A stretch of 64,000 nt of DNA, from the NCBI RefSeq assembly GCF_001427865.1, contig NZ_LMHH01000001.1, forward strand, positions 1,674,001 through 1,738,000, given 5' to 3'. This stretch comes from Altererythrobacter sp. Root672 (GTDB lineage Bacteria; Pseudomonadota; Alphaproteobacteria; Sphingomonadales; Sphingomonadaceae). The notes under the pieces are model-generated. The model was not told where the DNA came from, did no database searches, and was given only the letters and a program-made list of their open reading frames with translations. Positions 24,269 through 31,495 of this stretch are shown piece after piece. Every line of letters begins with the position of its first letter. Within the stretch, counting starts at the first letter, position 1. The position numbers and the translations under genes are program-made.

Positions 24269-25378
24269 TTATTGTCCAACAGTGAACGTGCCGATGTTCG
24301 CACCCACGTTGATGCTGGCGTTCTGCGAAGCGAACACACCCGTGTTGACGTTCATCGCGTTCAGGCCGGCGAAGTTCGAGAACGCGCCGTTGTCGAATGC
24401 GACGTCCCAGGACATGACCGGCGAGCCGGCGTCGCCGCCGTCGCCACCGGTACCGCCAGTGCCGCCTGCTCCACCGGTACCGCCGTTATCGGCCGCGCCG
24501 CCTGAGCCGTCGCCGCCAATGCCGGCGTTACCGCCGCTTGCGGGTTGCCAGAAATAGACCTCGCCGCCCGTCACCGAGCCGGCCAGCGTCGAAGCCGTGG
24601 TCAGCGTGGTGTAGGTGGTGGTGGCGGTCCCGCCATTGTTGGCCGCACCGACGCCACTGGCGTCGCTGTTGTTACTGTTGTCACTCGCATCAACAGCCAC
24701 GGCAAAGTTCGACGTGCCACCGTTATTGGCGGAGCCGATGCCGCTTGAATCGCTGTTGTTGCTCTCGTCATGAGCATCAAGGGCGAAGTTCGAAGTGCCG
24801 CCGTTGTTCGCGGAAGCAAGCCCACTCGAATCGCTGTTGTTGCTGTTATCGCTATTGTCGCTCTCATCATGAGCGTCGACGGCGAAGTTCGAGGTGCCGC
24901 CATTATTGGCGGAAGCAAGGCCACTTGAATCGCTGTTGTTGCTTTCGTCATGGGCATCAACCGCGAAGTTCGAAGTGGCACCGTTGTTGGCGGAAGCAAG
25001 GCCGCTTGAATCGCTGCTGTTGCTGCTATCGCTTGCATCGACGTCGGTCGTTACCGCTGAGGTGCCGCCATTATTGGCAGACCCGAGACCGCTAGAGTCG
25101 CTGTTGTTGCTGTTGTCGCTGTTGTCGCTGTTGTCGCTTGCGTCGATGTCCGTCGTTACAGCGGAGGTGCCACCATTGTTGGCCGAGCCGAGGCCCGAGG
25201 AATCGCTCGAGTTCGAGTTGTCCGTGGTGGTGTCGGCAGAGCTGTCGGTCGCCGTTGCCGTAGCGCCGTTGTCGGCGGTAGCCAAGGCTCCGCCTACGTC
25301 GGCGGTTTGAGCCAGCGCGGCTCCCGAGGCGAGTGCGACTGCACCGATCGAGGCGGTCAATAGCAAGAGATGTCTCAT
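24269..25378 (-). CDS. Secreted Asn/Ser-rich repeat protein, candidate functional amyloid subunit
   Basis: This is a 369-residue protein starting at the ATG at 25376-25378 (AAAGGA upstream). The signal peptide ends ALAQ (residue 24). Residues 53-252 hold seven imperfect repeats of about 27-35 residues with the core SDSSGLxSANNGGTS, then NFAVDAHDES or AVTTDxDAS; spacers are DNSDNSDNS runs. A Gly-rich stretch (285-318, GGTGGAGG) and a 35-residue Asn/Val tail follow. No Cys and almost no charge other than Asp/His are seen. Imperfect Asn/Ser/Gly/Ala repeats separated by acidic linkers are the plan of FapC and curli-type amyloids. It is the first gene after the regulator and is probably made in bulk at the cell surface. 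Confidence 0.7.
   Translation of the reverse strand: MRHLLLLTASIGAVALASGAALAQTADVGGALATADNGATATATDSSADTTTDNSNSSDSSGLGSANNGGTSAVTTDIDASDNSDNSDNSNNSDSSGLGSANNGGTSAVTTDVDASDSSNSSDSSGLASANNGATSNFAVDAHDESNNSDSSGLASANNGGTSNFAVDAHDESDNSDNSNNSDSSGLASANNGGTSNFALDAHDESNNSDSSGIGSANNGGTSNFAVAVDASDNSNNSDASGVGAANNGGTATTTYTTLTTASTLAGSVTGGEVYFWQPASGGNAGIGGDGSGGAADNGGTGGAGGTGGTGGDGGDAGSPVMSWDVAFDNGAFSNFAGLNAMNVNTGVFASQNASINVGANIGTFTVGQ
24623..25222 (-). repeat. Seven imperfect tandem coding repeats of the amyloid-like protein
   Basis: The repeat units are 78-105 bases long and differ at many third positions while the protein core is kept, so selection acts on the protein. Copy-number variation by slippage is likely. 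This is the source of the repeated ANNGG codons and not a CRISPR array, since the units abut and lack unique spacers. Confidence 0.85.
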
Positions 25379-25505
25379 GTTGGGATCCTTTGCGGTTTGA
25401 AACAAGGCACTCGGCGACACCCTCGCCCGTTCCGATGTCGCAGCACTGCAATACTATCCCCTTCCGAATGCGTGACTTAGCCCCAGACGAGTGCTCGCAC
25501 TGCCC

Positions 25506-26609
25506 TCAAGCGGGGAGAATCATTACCCCCATTTGAGGGGGGAGCGCGGCCGACGCCCTGATGCGAATGACGCCGCCAAGGATGACCCGCACGAGGTCGG
25601 CCTGACGGTGCGTATCGGTCTTCGCAAAGATCTGTTTTAAATAGGCACGCGCCGTCTGGGTCTGTATCCGCATGTCGCGCGCGGCAGCATCGATCGTCAG
25701 CCCGCCCACCAACTTGATCACCAGGCCAGCCTCGGTAGCGGTCAGACCGTAAGCGCGGCACAGGGCCATCGCCAAGGGGCCCGTATCGACGTCGGGATCA
25801 ACGACATAGAGCGCTGTCGCCGCTCCGCCGTTTCCGGGCTCCGTCTCCGCCAGCCGCGACAACACGGCCACCAGTGGGCGGGCGTTGGTCCGGTGCATCA
25901 GCATCAGCGATGAGTCGACCTCGCAACTCGTCCCTTCTTCATGATGGGAGAGATGGTGGATCGCGCTTTGCAGCCGCACCGCGTTATCGAAGTCGGTCGC
26001 CGTCACCGACTGGCCCGCGCGCCGCAGCCCTTCGCCCAGCTCGAGCAACTGCCAGGCTCGGTCATTGGCGAAGATGATGTTGCCTTCCGGATCGAGCAGG
26101 AAGGTTCCGAAGTCGAACAGGTCCAGCGTCTGGGCCATGACATCCGCACGCCCGCGATCCCGCTTCGACTGCCATAGCAATCGCAGATGCGCTTCGACCC
26201 AGCCGCGAATCTCCTGCGCTGCCAGGACCCGCATCGAATAGGGTTCGGGGTCGAGACGACACACCGACAAGGCCAGGAAGAACGACGGCTCTACCTGGCA
26301 GACGAAAGTGAAACGTCCGCCGCCGCGTGCCGCCTCGGGCAGATACTCCTTCTCGATGTCAAACGGTTCGCACAGCGGCGCAGTGGCTTCCGGCAGCCAA
26401 TGATCGAATGCCGCAGCATGGTGGATCGAGTGAGCGATGCCATGGGCCAATTCGTCGCCCATGTTGAAAACGGCCAAGACGTTTGCCTGTTCGCTCTGAG
26501 CCTTGTGCTGGCTCAGAACAGCCATTGGGCAACCCAGATGATGTGTGGCCAATTGGAACAGGCTGTCTGCCGCCAGATGGTCGGAATGCATCGTCGAGGC
26601 TCGCACCAC
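25506..26609 (-). CDS. LuxR-type regulator with PAS-like sensor domain
   Basis: This is a 367-residue protein (GTG start at 26607-26609 near GGAGAGGAG; ATG at 26591 is possible). The N-terminal 150 residues have no family I recognise. A PAS-like segment follows (FGTFLLDPEGNIIFANDRAWQLL, residues 167-190). The C-terminus is a LuxR/GerE helix-turn-helix (LTATEAGLVIKLVGGLTIDAAARDMRIQ-type, about 293-345, with VRVIL after it). It lies 127 bases upstream of the amyloid-like operon on the same strand with no other target in reach, so it is the likely activator of fibre production. No autoinducer or receiver domain is present, so the input signal is unknown. Confidence 0.8.
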   Translation of the reverse strand: MVRASTMHSDHLAADSLFQLATHHLGCPMAVLSQHKAQSEQANVLAVFNMGDELAHGIAHSIHHAAAFDHWLPEATAPLCEPFDIEKEYLPEAARGGGRFTFVCQVEPSFFLALSVCRLDPEPYSMRVLAAQEIRGWVEAHLRLLWQSKRDRGRADVMAQTLDLFDFGTFLLDPEGNIIFANDRAWQLLELGEGLRRAGQSVTATDFDNAVRLQSAIHHLSHHEEGTSCEVDSSLMLMHRTNARPLVAVLSRLAETEPGNGGAATALYVVDPDVDTGPLAMALCRAYGLTATEAGLVIKLVGGLTIDAAARDMRIQTQTARAYLKQIFAKTDTHRQADLVRVILGGVIRIRASAALPPQMGVMILPA

Positions 26610-27085
26610 GACTCCTCTCCTTCTGCTTTCGTGTCCGCTCCTCCCAGCGGCCGAAAGTCAGGCGCTCGATATTTGATCGGAACAAAAGGTAAAACAGGCA
26701 ATGCCCGCCACCGGGGTGAGGTAAAATGGGTATATCCCTGGCAAATTCAGGGCAGACCGCACCATCAGTACTTACATATTGACGCCGAACAACGATTCAA
26801 AAATGCAATGATCCAGCTATATTTTGGGTAACGTTACGTCACTTTCGACGCAGGCTTTTGCCATGTACCCAAACTTGAATCATGACGTAGTGCATCTGTG
26901 GATTCAGCCGGATACACCACTGATAAAGAAGATCTTTTTGCGAAGTGAGGTGCCGCGGCCACCAAGGGCAGCGCGGCCTCGGCAGAATTCCGGAACAATT
27001 ATAGTGGAGGGCGAAGGCGCGCGCGGTCCCCCGGTCACGTTTGGTGAGGCGGGCGAGACTCACGTCCCGCCCGCATCGTCCGTCT
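26610..27085. other. Intergenic region upstream of the LuxR-type gene
   Basis: This is 476 bases, AT-richer around 26680-26960. It contains a 10-bp palindrome GTAACGTTAC (26828-26837) 219 bases before the regulator start, and the hairpin at 27049-27074 that ends the aldehyde dehydrogenase gene. No credible gene is seen on either strand. Confidence 0.6.
27049..27074 (-). terminator. Hairpin after the aldehyde dehydrogenase gene
   Basis: It is an 11-bp stem with one G.T wobble on the minus strand (27064-27074 with 27049-27059) and a 4-base loop, starting 12 bases after the stop at 27086. It lacks a T-run, as is common in GC-rich alphaproteobacteria. Confidence 0.6.
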
Positions 27086-28486
27086 TCAGATAGGGTAATG
27101 CCCTGGCTGGGTCTCGATGGTGATCCAGCGCAGTTCCGTGAAGGCGTCGATCCCCGCCCTGCCGCCGAAACGGCCATAGCCGCTCGCCTTCGTGCCGCCG
27201 AACGGCATCTGCGCCTCGTCATGCACGGTGGGGCCGTTGACGTGGCAGATGCCGGACTGAATTTGCCTCGCCACCTTTAGGCCGCGGGCCGTGTCACGGG
27301 TGAAGACCGAGGCGGACAGGCCGTATTGGGTGTCGTTCGCCAGTTCGATCGCGTGCGCCTCGTCACGAGCGCGGGTGATGCCCACCACCGGACCGAAGCT
27401 TTCGTCGCGGAACAGCTTCATGTCAGGCGTGACCTTGTCCACCAGATGAGCCGGCATCAGCACGTTGTGCGTGGTCTCACCACCGGTCAGCAGCTCAGCG
27501 CCGTTGGCCACGGCATCCTCGATCAGGGCATAGCAATGTTCGACCGTCTTGCGGTCCACGACGGCGCCGAGCGGCGTATTGCCATCGCGCGGATCGCCCA
27601 CCGCCATGGTGGAGACTTTGGCCTTGAAGCGCTCCGCAAACGCGTCTGCCACTGCGTCGACCACGATGATCCGCTCGGTCGACATGCAGATCTGACCCTG
27701 GTTCATGTAGGCCCCGAATGCAGCCGCCTTTACCGCCTCGTCGAGATCGGCATCTTCGAGCACGATCAACGGCGCCTTGCCGCCCAGTTCCAGCAGGGCG
27801 GGCTTGAGGTGCTCGGCCGCGCGCTTGGCGATGACCTTGCCCACTGCCGTGGATCCGGTGAAGTTGATCCGCTTCACTTGCGGTGCATCGATCAGCGCGC
27901 CCACCACTTCGGCAGCGTCAGCCGGCGCATTGGTGACGACGTTGACCACGCCTTCGGGGAAGCCGGCCTCGGCAAAGGCCTCGATGATCAGCGCGTGAGT
28001 GCGAGGACAGCTTTCGCTCGCCTTCAGGATCACGCTGTTGCCACAAGCCAGCGGCACGGCGATCGCGCGCACGCCAAGGATGATCGGCGCATTCCACGGT
28101 GCGATGCCCAACATCACGCCCACCGGTTCGCGCAAGGCCAGCGCCATGCAACCGGGCTTGTCCGACGGGATCACCTCGCCATTGATCTGAGTGGTAATCG
28201 CCGCGGCCTCTCGCACCATCGAAGCCGCCAGGCCGAGGTTGAACATGGCCCACCCGGCAGTGGCGCCGATCTCACCCATCATCGCAGCGACGAATTCCTC
28301 CTTTTTCGCTTCCAGCGCGGCGGCCGCCTTCATCAGCACCGCGCGGCGAGCGTTCGGGCCCATCTGCGACCACACCAAAAACCCCTCCTGGGCCTTTGCG
28401 GCGATCGCCGGAACGTCTCCCGCCTTCATAGCAGCAGCCGACGACGCTACGTCGCCAGTCAGCGGGTTGATCCGTTCAAACTTCAT
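27086..28486 (-). CDS. Aromatic aldehyde dehydrogenase (vanillin/salicylaldehyde/benzaldehyde type)
   Basis: This is a 466-residue NAD(P)-dependent aldehyde dehydrogenase. The ATG at 28484-28486 follows AGGAGAG; a longer frame to 28540 adds 18 residues without a ribosome site. Key residues are the general base E233 in LLELGGKAP, the nucleophile C267 in NQGQICMST, FTGSTAVGK (209-217) and a late PFGGTKASGYGRFGG. The QICMSTER context and the ILKASE cofactor loop are typical of vanillin and salicylaldehyde dehydrogenases. It would oxidise aromatic aldehydes to acids in the cytosol. It stands alone, so the pathway cannot be read from neighbours; the carboxylesterase and GH3 locus could supply aromatic aglycones. 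Confidence 0.88.
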   Translation of the reverse strand: MKFERINPLTGDVASSAAAMKAGDVPAIAAKAQEGFLVWSQMGPNARRAVLMKAAAALEAKKEEFVAAMMGEIGATAGWAMFNLGLAASMVREAAAITTQINGEVIPSDKPGCMALALREPVGVMLGIAPWNAPIILGVRAIAVPLACGNSVILKASESCPRTHALIIEAFAEAGFPEGVVNVVTNAPADAAEVVGALIDAPQVKRINFTGSTAVGKVIAKRAAEHLKPALLELGGKAPLIVLEDADLDEAVKAAAFGAYMNQGQICMSTERIIVVDAVADAFAERFKAKVSTMAVGDPRDGNTPLGAVVDRKTVEHCYALIEDAVANGAELLTGGETTHNVLMPAHLVDKVTPDMKLFRDESFGPVVGITRARDEAHAIELANDTQYGLSASVFTRDTARGLKVARQIQSGICHVNGPTVHDEAQMPFGGTKASGYGRFGGRAGIDAFTELRWITIETQPGHYPI

Positions 28487-28682
28487 GACAGCTCTCCTGA
28501 AAAGTTCGCTATGCCATATTACAAATTGGCGAGACGGCAATATCCAGTGACGCGCTCGTCACGGCATCGCTTCTGATCTGTCGCGGCTTAACTCATTGGC
28601 GCGCTTGAGACTCCAACGTTTGGCACCACAGCAGCGCGCCTTGTACCTGCCGATATGGCGCCTTTTTATGTCTCGCGACCGC

Positions 28683-30710
28683 CTAGGGAAGGACGAACCT
28701 TAAACCGCCGTAGACGGCCCTTCCCGGCGCACCATAGCTGAGAGCTTCCTCGTAATCGGCGTCGAGGGCGTTCTCCAACCGGGCGAAGAACTCGACCGAT
28801 TCATTGAGCTTGTAGGAGCCGGCTAGCCGCACCACAGTGTGGGCTTCGAGCGGCGACTTTTCCGCGACGAAGCCATTGGTGAAGTAGTTGCGGTAATCGA
28901 CGTCGAGCATCTCGCCGTTATAGATCAGGCCGGCGCTGACACTCACCCGGTCCTCAGATCCGAAGCGGCCCGTGACGTCGAAGCTGGCCTGGTTTTTTGG
29001 TCGGCGAACTTCCTCGCCGCCGTCAGGGTCGGTGGCATCGAGATAAGTGTAACTGCCGCCGAAGCTTATCGAGCCGAGGTTGACCCGCGCCGCCAGTTCG
29101 ATGCCCTCACGGTTGCTTTCGCCCAGGTCGTTCTCGACCGAGGGATAGACGCTGATGATCTCGTCCCTGAGCGTCGAGTTGAAGTAGGTCGCATCGAACA
29201 GAAGCTTGTCGTCGAACAGGCGCTGTTCGACACCAAAGTCGAAGCCCTTGGCCCGTTCAGGCAACAAGTCCGGGTTGCCGACGAATTCTCCTGGAATGTA
29301 GCCGAACTGCTCGGTGAAGGTCGGGTTGGTCACACCGGTGCCGTAACTGGCGTGCAATCGGGTCGAGCCCAACACCCAGGACCCCGAGACGCTGTAGGTC
29401 GTGGCGTCCTCGAAATCGTCGTTCTCGTCGTGCCGAATGGCACCGCGCAGGAACAGGCTGTCGAATAGGTCGAGGCGATATTCGGCGCCATAGCCTAGCA
29501 GGCTGCGCTCCTGGCGGGCTTCCTGGCTCGGATCGAACGGGAAGGTGTTGCGGTAGCCTTCTTCCTCATGCTCGACGAACACGGTTACATGGTGGGTGGC
29601 GTTCGCGAATGACGGCGTATCGAAGCCGATCGTGCTCCTCGCCGAGAGGTTGAGCCGCTCGCCCTCGCTGCCGAAAATGTCGAAACCGCCTGCTCCGCCG
29701 ACGCTATTGTCATGGGAGTAAGCGACCGAAAAGACGTTCTCCCAGCGGTCGATCGGTTCGACAGTAAGAGCGAGCCCGCCGGACCAATCTTCGGTGTTCG
29801 AATAGCTGTCGTCATCGATGGCGAGGCCCTGGTTGGGGCCGCCAGAGAAGTCGAAGCCATCGGTATCGGTGTCCTTGTCGACAAACCGCAGTGTGCCGTC
29901 GATCCGCGCGATGTCAGCAAGCTTGGCGCCGCCGCGCAAGTAGAGGGTCAGGTTCTTATCGCCGTCCGGCTCGGTTCCGATCGCTGCGGAGCTGACGCCA
30001 TCGGTCTGGCGATAGATCGCATTCGCCGAGACAAACGTCTCGCGGTCTCCGACGGTGAGGGCACCCCGGCCAAACACGCTGTCGAACGAGCCGTATTCAA
30101 GCAAGCCATCAAGCGACGGGCCATCGCCGCCCTTGGTGATGACATTGATGACGCCGGCTAGGGCGTTCGAACCGTAGAGGCCGCTCTGCGGACCGCGCAG
30201 GACTTCCACCCGGTCGATGTTGTTGGCGAGGAGCGACGAGAAGTCGAACTCACCCGAGCCGACGGCGGAGACCTCGATGCCGTCTATCAACACCAGCACG
30301 TGATTGCCGTCCGCACCGCGGATGCGGACCTGTGTCAGCGAGCCGAACGAGCCGCTCTGGTTCACGGCCAGGCCAGGAACTTCGCGGAGGATGTCTTGCA
30401 GGTAAGCGGTGCGCTTGGTCTCGATGGTTTCGCCTTCGATGACCGTCAGCGTGTTACCGATCTTCTGGCGCTCGACAGGTGTCGCCGTGCCGGTGACGAC
30501 GATCGTATTCCGAGCGACTTCGGCGGCCGAGCCTTCCTGCTGGCTGGTTTCCTCGACATCGGTCTCAGCGACCGGATCCTGGGCGAAGGCGACAGTCGAC
30601 GTGGTGAGTAGCAGGGCCGAGATGGCCTGTGCCCCAAGACGAGTTGTCTGCTGGCGCTTGCGTGACGATGTGCCCGAACCCCCGACCGTGTGCAGGATGA
30701 CGATCCTCAT
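28683..30710 (-). CDS. BtuB-like TonB-dependent receptor
   Basis: This is a 675-residue outer-membrane receptor. I favour the ATG at 30710 (GGGGA 9 bases upstream) over the ATG at 30725. A long N-region with Arg/Lys precedes the signal core ISALLLTTSTVAFAQ. The plug shows NTIVVTGTATPVERQK, YLQDILREVPGLAV, QVRIRGADGNHVLVLIDGIE and VEVLRGPQSGLYGSNALAGVINV, close in style to BtuB and similar cofactor receptors. The barrel ends GLRFVLP; the terminal Pro instead of Phe is unusual. No cobalamin riboswitch box is seen upstream, so a B12 ligand is not supported. Its promoter region is shared in sequence with the DUF6644 operon. Confidence 0.88.
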   Translation of the reverse strand: MRIVILHTVGGSGTSSRKRQQTTRLGAQAISALLLTTSTVAFAQDPVAETDVEETSQQEGSAAEVARNTIVVTGTATPVERQKIGNTLTVIEGETIETKRTAYLQDILREVPGLAVNQSGSFGSLTQVRIRGADGNHVLVLIDGIEVSAVGSGEFDFSSLLANNIDRVEVLRGPQSGLYGSNALAGVINVITKGGDGPSLDGLLEYGSFDSVFGRGALTVGDRETFVSANAIYRQTDGVSSAAIGTEPDGDKNLTLYLRGGAKLADIARIDGTLRFVDKDTDTDGFDFSGGPNQGLAIDDDSYSNTEDWSGGLALTVEPIDRWENVFSVAYSHDNSVGGAGGFDIFGSEGERLNLSARSTIGFDTPSFANATHHVTVFVEHEEEGYRNTFPFDPSQEARQERSLLGYGAEYRLDLFDSLFLRGAIRHDENDDFEDATTYSVSGSWVLGSTRLHASYGTGVTNPTFTEQFGYIPGEFVGNPDLLPERAKGFDFGVEQRLFDDKLLFDATYFNSTLRDEIISVYPSVENDLGESNREGIELAARVNLGSISFGGSYTYLDATDPDGGEEVRRPKNQASFDVTGRFGSEDRVSVSAGLIYNGEMLDVDYRNYFTNGFVAEKSPLEAHTVVRLAGSYKLNESVEFFARLENALDADYEEALSYGAPGRAVYGGLRFVLP

Positions 30711-30819
30711 TGTTATGTTCCCCATAGTGTCTTCGTAAGCTCTGCGAGCAGCGCAGGCAAAGCGTACCGGCGCCAGTAATCCAGGCGGGAGGATTTCCGC
30801 CAGAGAGAGTCTGCTCGTA

Positions 30820-30858
30820 AGTAAATTACGGTAATCGGCAGGTTACATCGCGTCACAC
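30820..30858 (-). promoter_or_regulatory. Promoter-like element shared with the DUF6644 operon
   Basis: On the minus strand it reads GTGTGACGCG-ATGTAACC, a 17-base spacer containing GATTACCG, then TTTACT. About 25 of 31 positions match the element at 1080-1119, and the distance to its gene is 118 bases versus 117. The first repeat is TGTGAC and the spacing is one base shorter than in the other copy. Confidence 0.5.
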
Positions 30859-30926
30859 GGAGTGCGCGCAGGCGTGCGCTGTGTGCTGCGTCAGAGGCCA
30901 TTGTCTGCGATATAGCGGTCAGCTTC

Positions 30927-30950
30927 TGGCGGAGAGGGTGGGATTCGAAC
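30927..30950 (-). other. tRNA-Ser 3'-end remnant, putative island attachment site
   Basis: Read on the minus strand this is the T-loop half and acceptor end of a tRNA-Ser: GTTCGAATCCCACC followed by CTCTCCGCCA, complete with CCA. The rest of the tRNA (anticodon, variable arm, D arm, 5' end) should lie at 30951-31020 but is absent. Bare tRNA 3' ends mark the far attachment site of islands that integrate into tRNA genes. From the orientation the island would extend rightward from here, with the intact tRNA-Ser beyond the window. No integrase is visible in the window. Confidence 0.65.
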
Positions 30951-31495
30951 TCAGGCAGTAAATGCTTGAATCACAACAAACGAAATCACACTCTACTCTT
31001 CCAGGCCCACGTTTGGAGCCACGTGAAAATTTCCCTTTAAAATGACGCCTTTGCGACCTGAGTTCGATACCCGGTCTGGGATTCGAATTCAACAGTCAAC
31101 CGCACGCTGTTCAACGGGTGGCATCGTTCCGGCATGGCCGCCAGCTGACGGTCCGGTTCCGGACGTGGCGCAAGTTCGAGTGGACCGTCGGCTCGGGGAT
31201 GGGATCTCGTCGCCGTGACCGCTGAGCCGGAAAGCGGGTGACGACGCGGTATTCCCCCCTGCCCTCAGTTCCCTGTTAGCCGATGCATTTGCCTGACGGA
31301 CTCGCTGGCCAGCCTGCGGGGGCGGAGCTCGCTGCGTTGACGACCGTCAGTTTCACCCGCCTGCCGATGCCGCATGCGGCCGGCAGATGAGCAGCGGGCT
31401 CGCCGGCCGTCGCCGCCGATCAAATGAGATCTCAAGGGGCCTGGAAACTGTGCGTGCCTTGGACCAGCAATTAAAGGCGCGAAGGCGGGCCGATC
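30951..31495. other. Junction region without genes
   Basis: This is 545 bases between the tRNA remnant and the phospholipase D-like gene. TCGAACTCAGG (30945-30955) recurs inverted at 31057-31067, and TGGGATTCGAA recurs at 31078-31088, so parts of a tRNA-like T-arm are repeated here. The segment from about 31130 on has broken coding-like stretches but no start, ribosome site or recognisable protein. It looks like scar tissue of integration events. Confidence 0.45.

Noticed and set aside
24623-25222. CRISPR array
   Set aside because: Repeats abut, vary in length and encode a conserved protein core; no unique spacers and no cas genes.
26828-26837. GTAACGTTAC palindrome as a third copy of the 1080/30820 element
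   Set aside because: Only 10 bases match the style; the spacing and flanks differ.
26824-27093. 89-codon rightward frame
   Set aside because: It lies in an intergenic region, starts at a weak codon, and has no ribosome site or protein-like pattern.
30711-30950. Cobalamin riboswitch before the BtuB-like receptor
   Set aside because: No B12-box or GCCACTG-type core is present on the transcribed strand.
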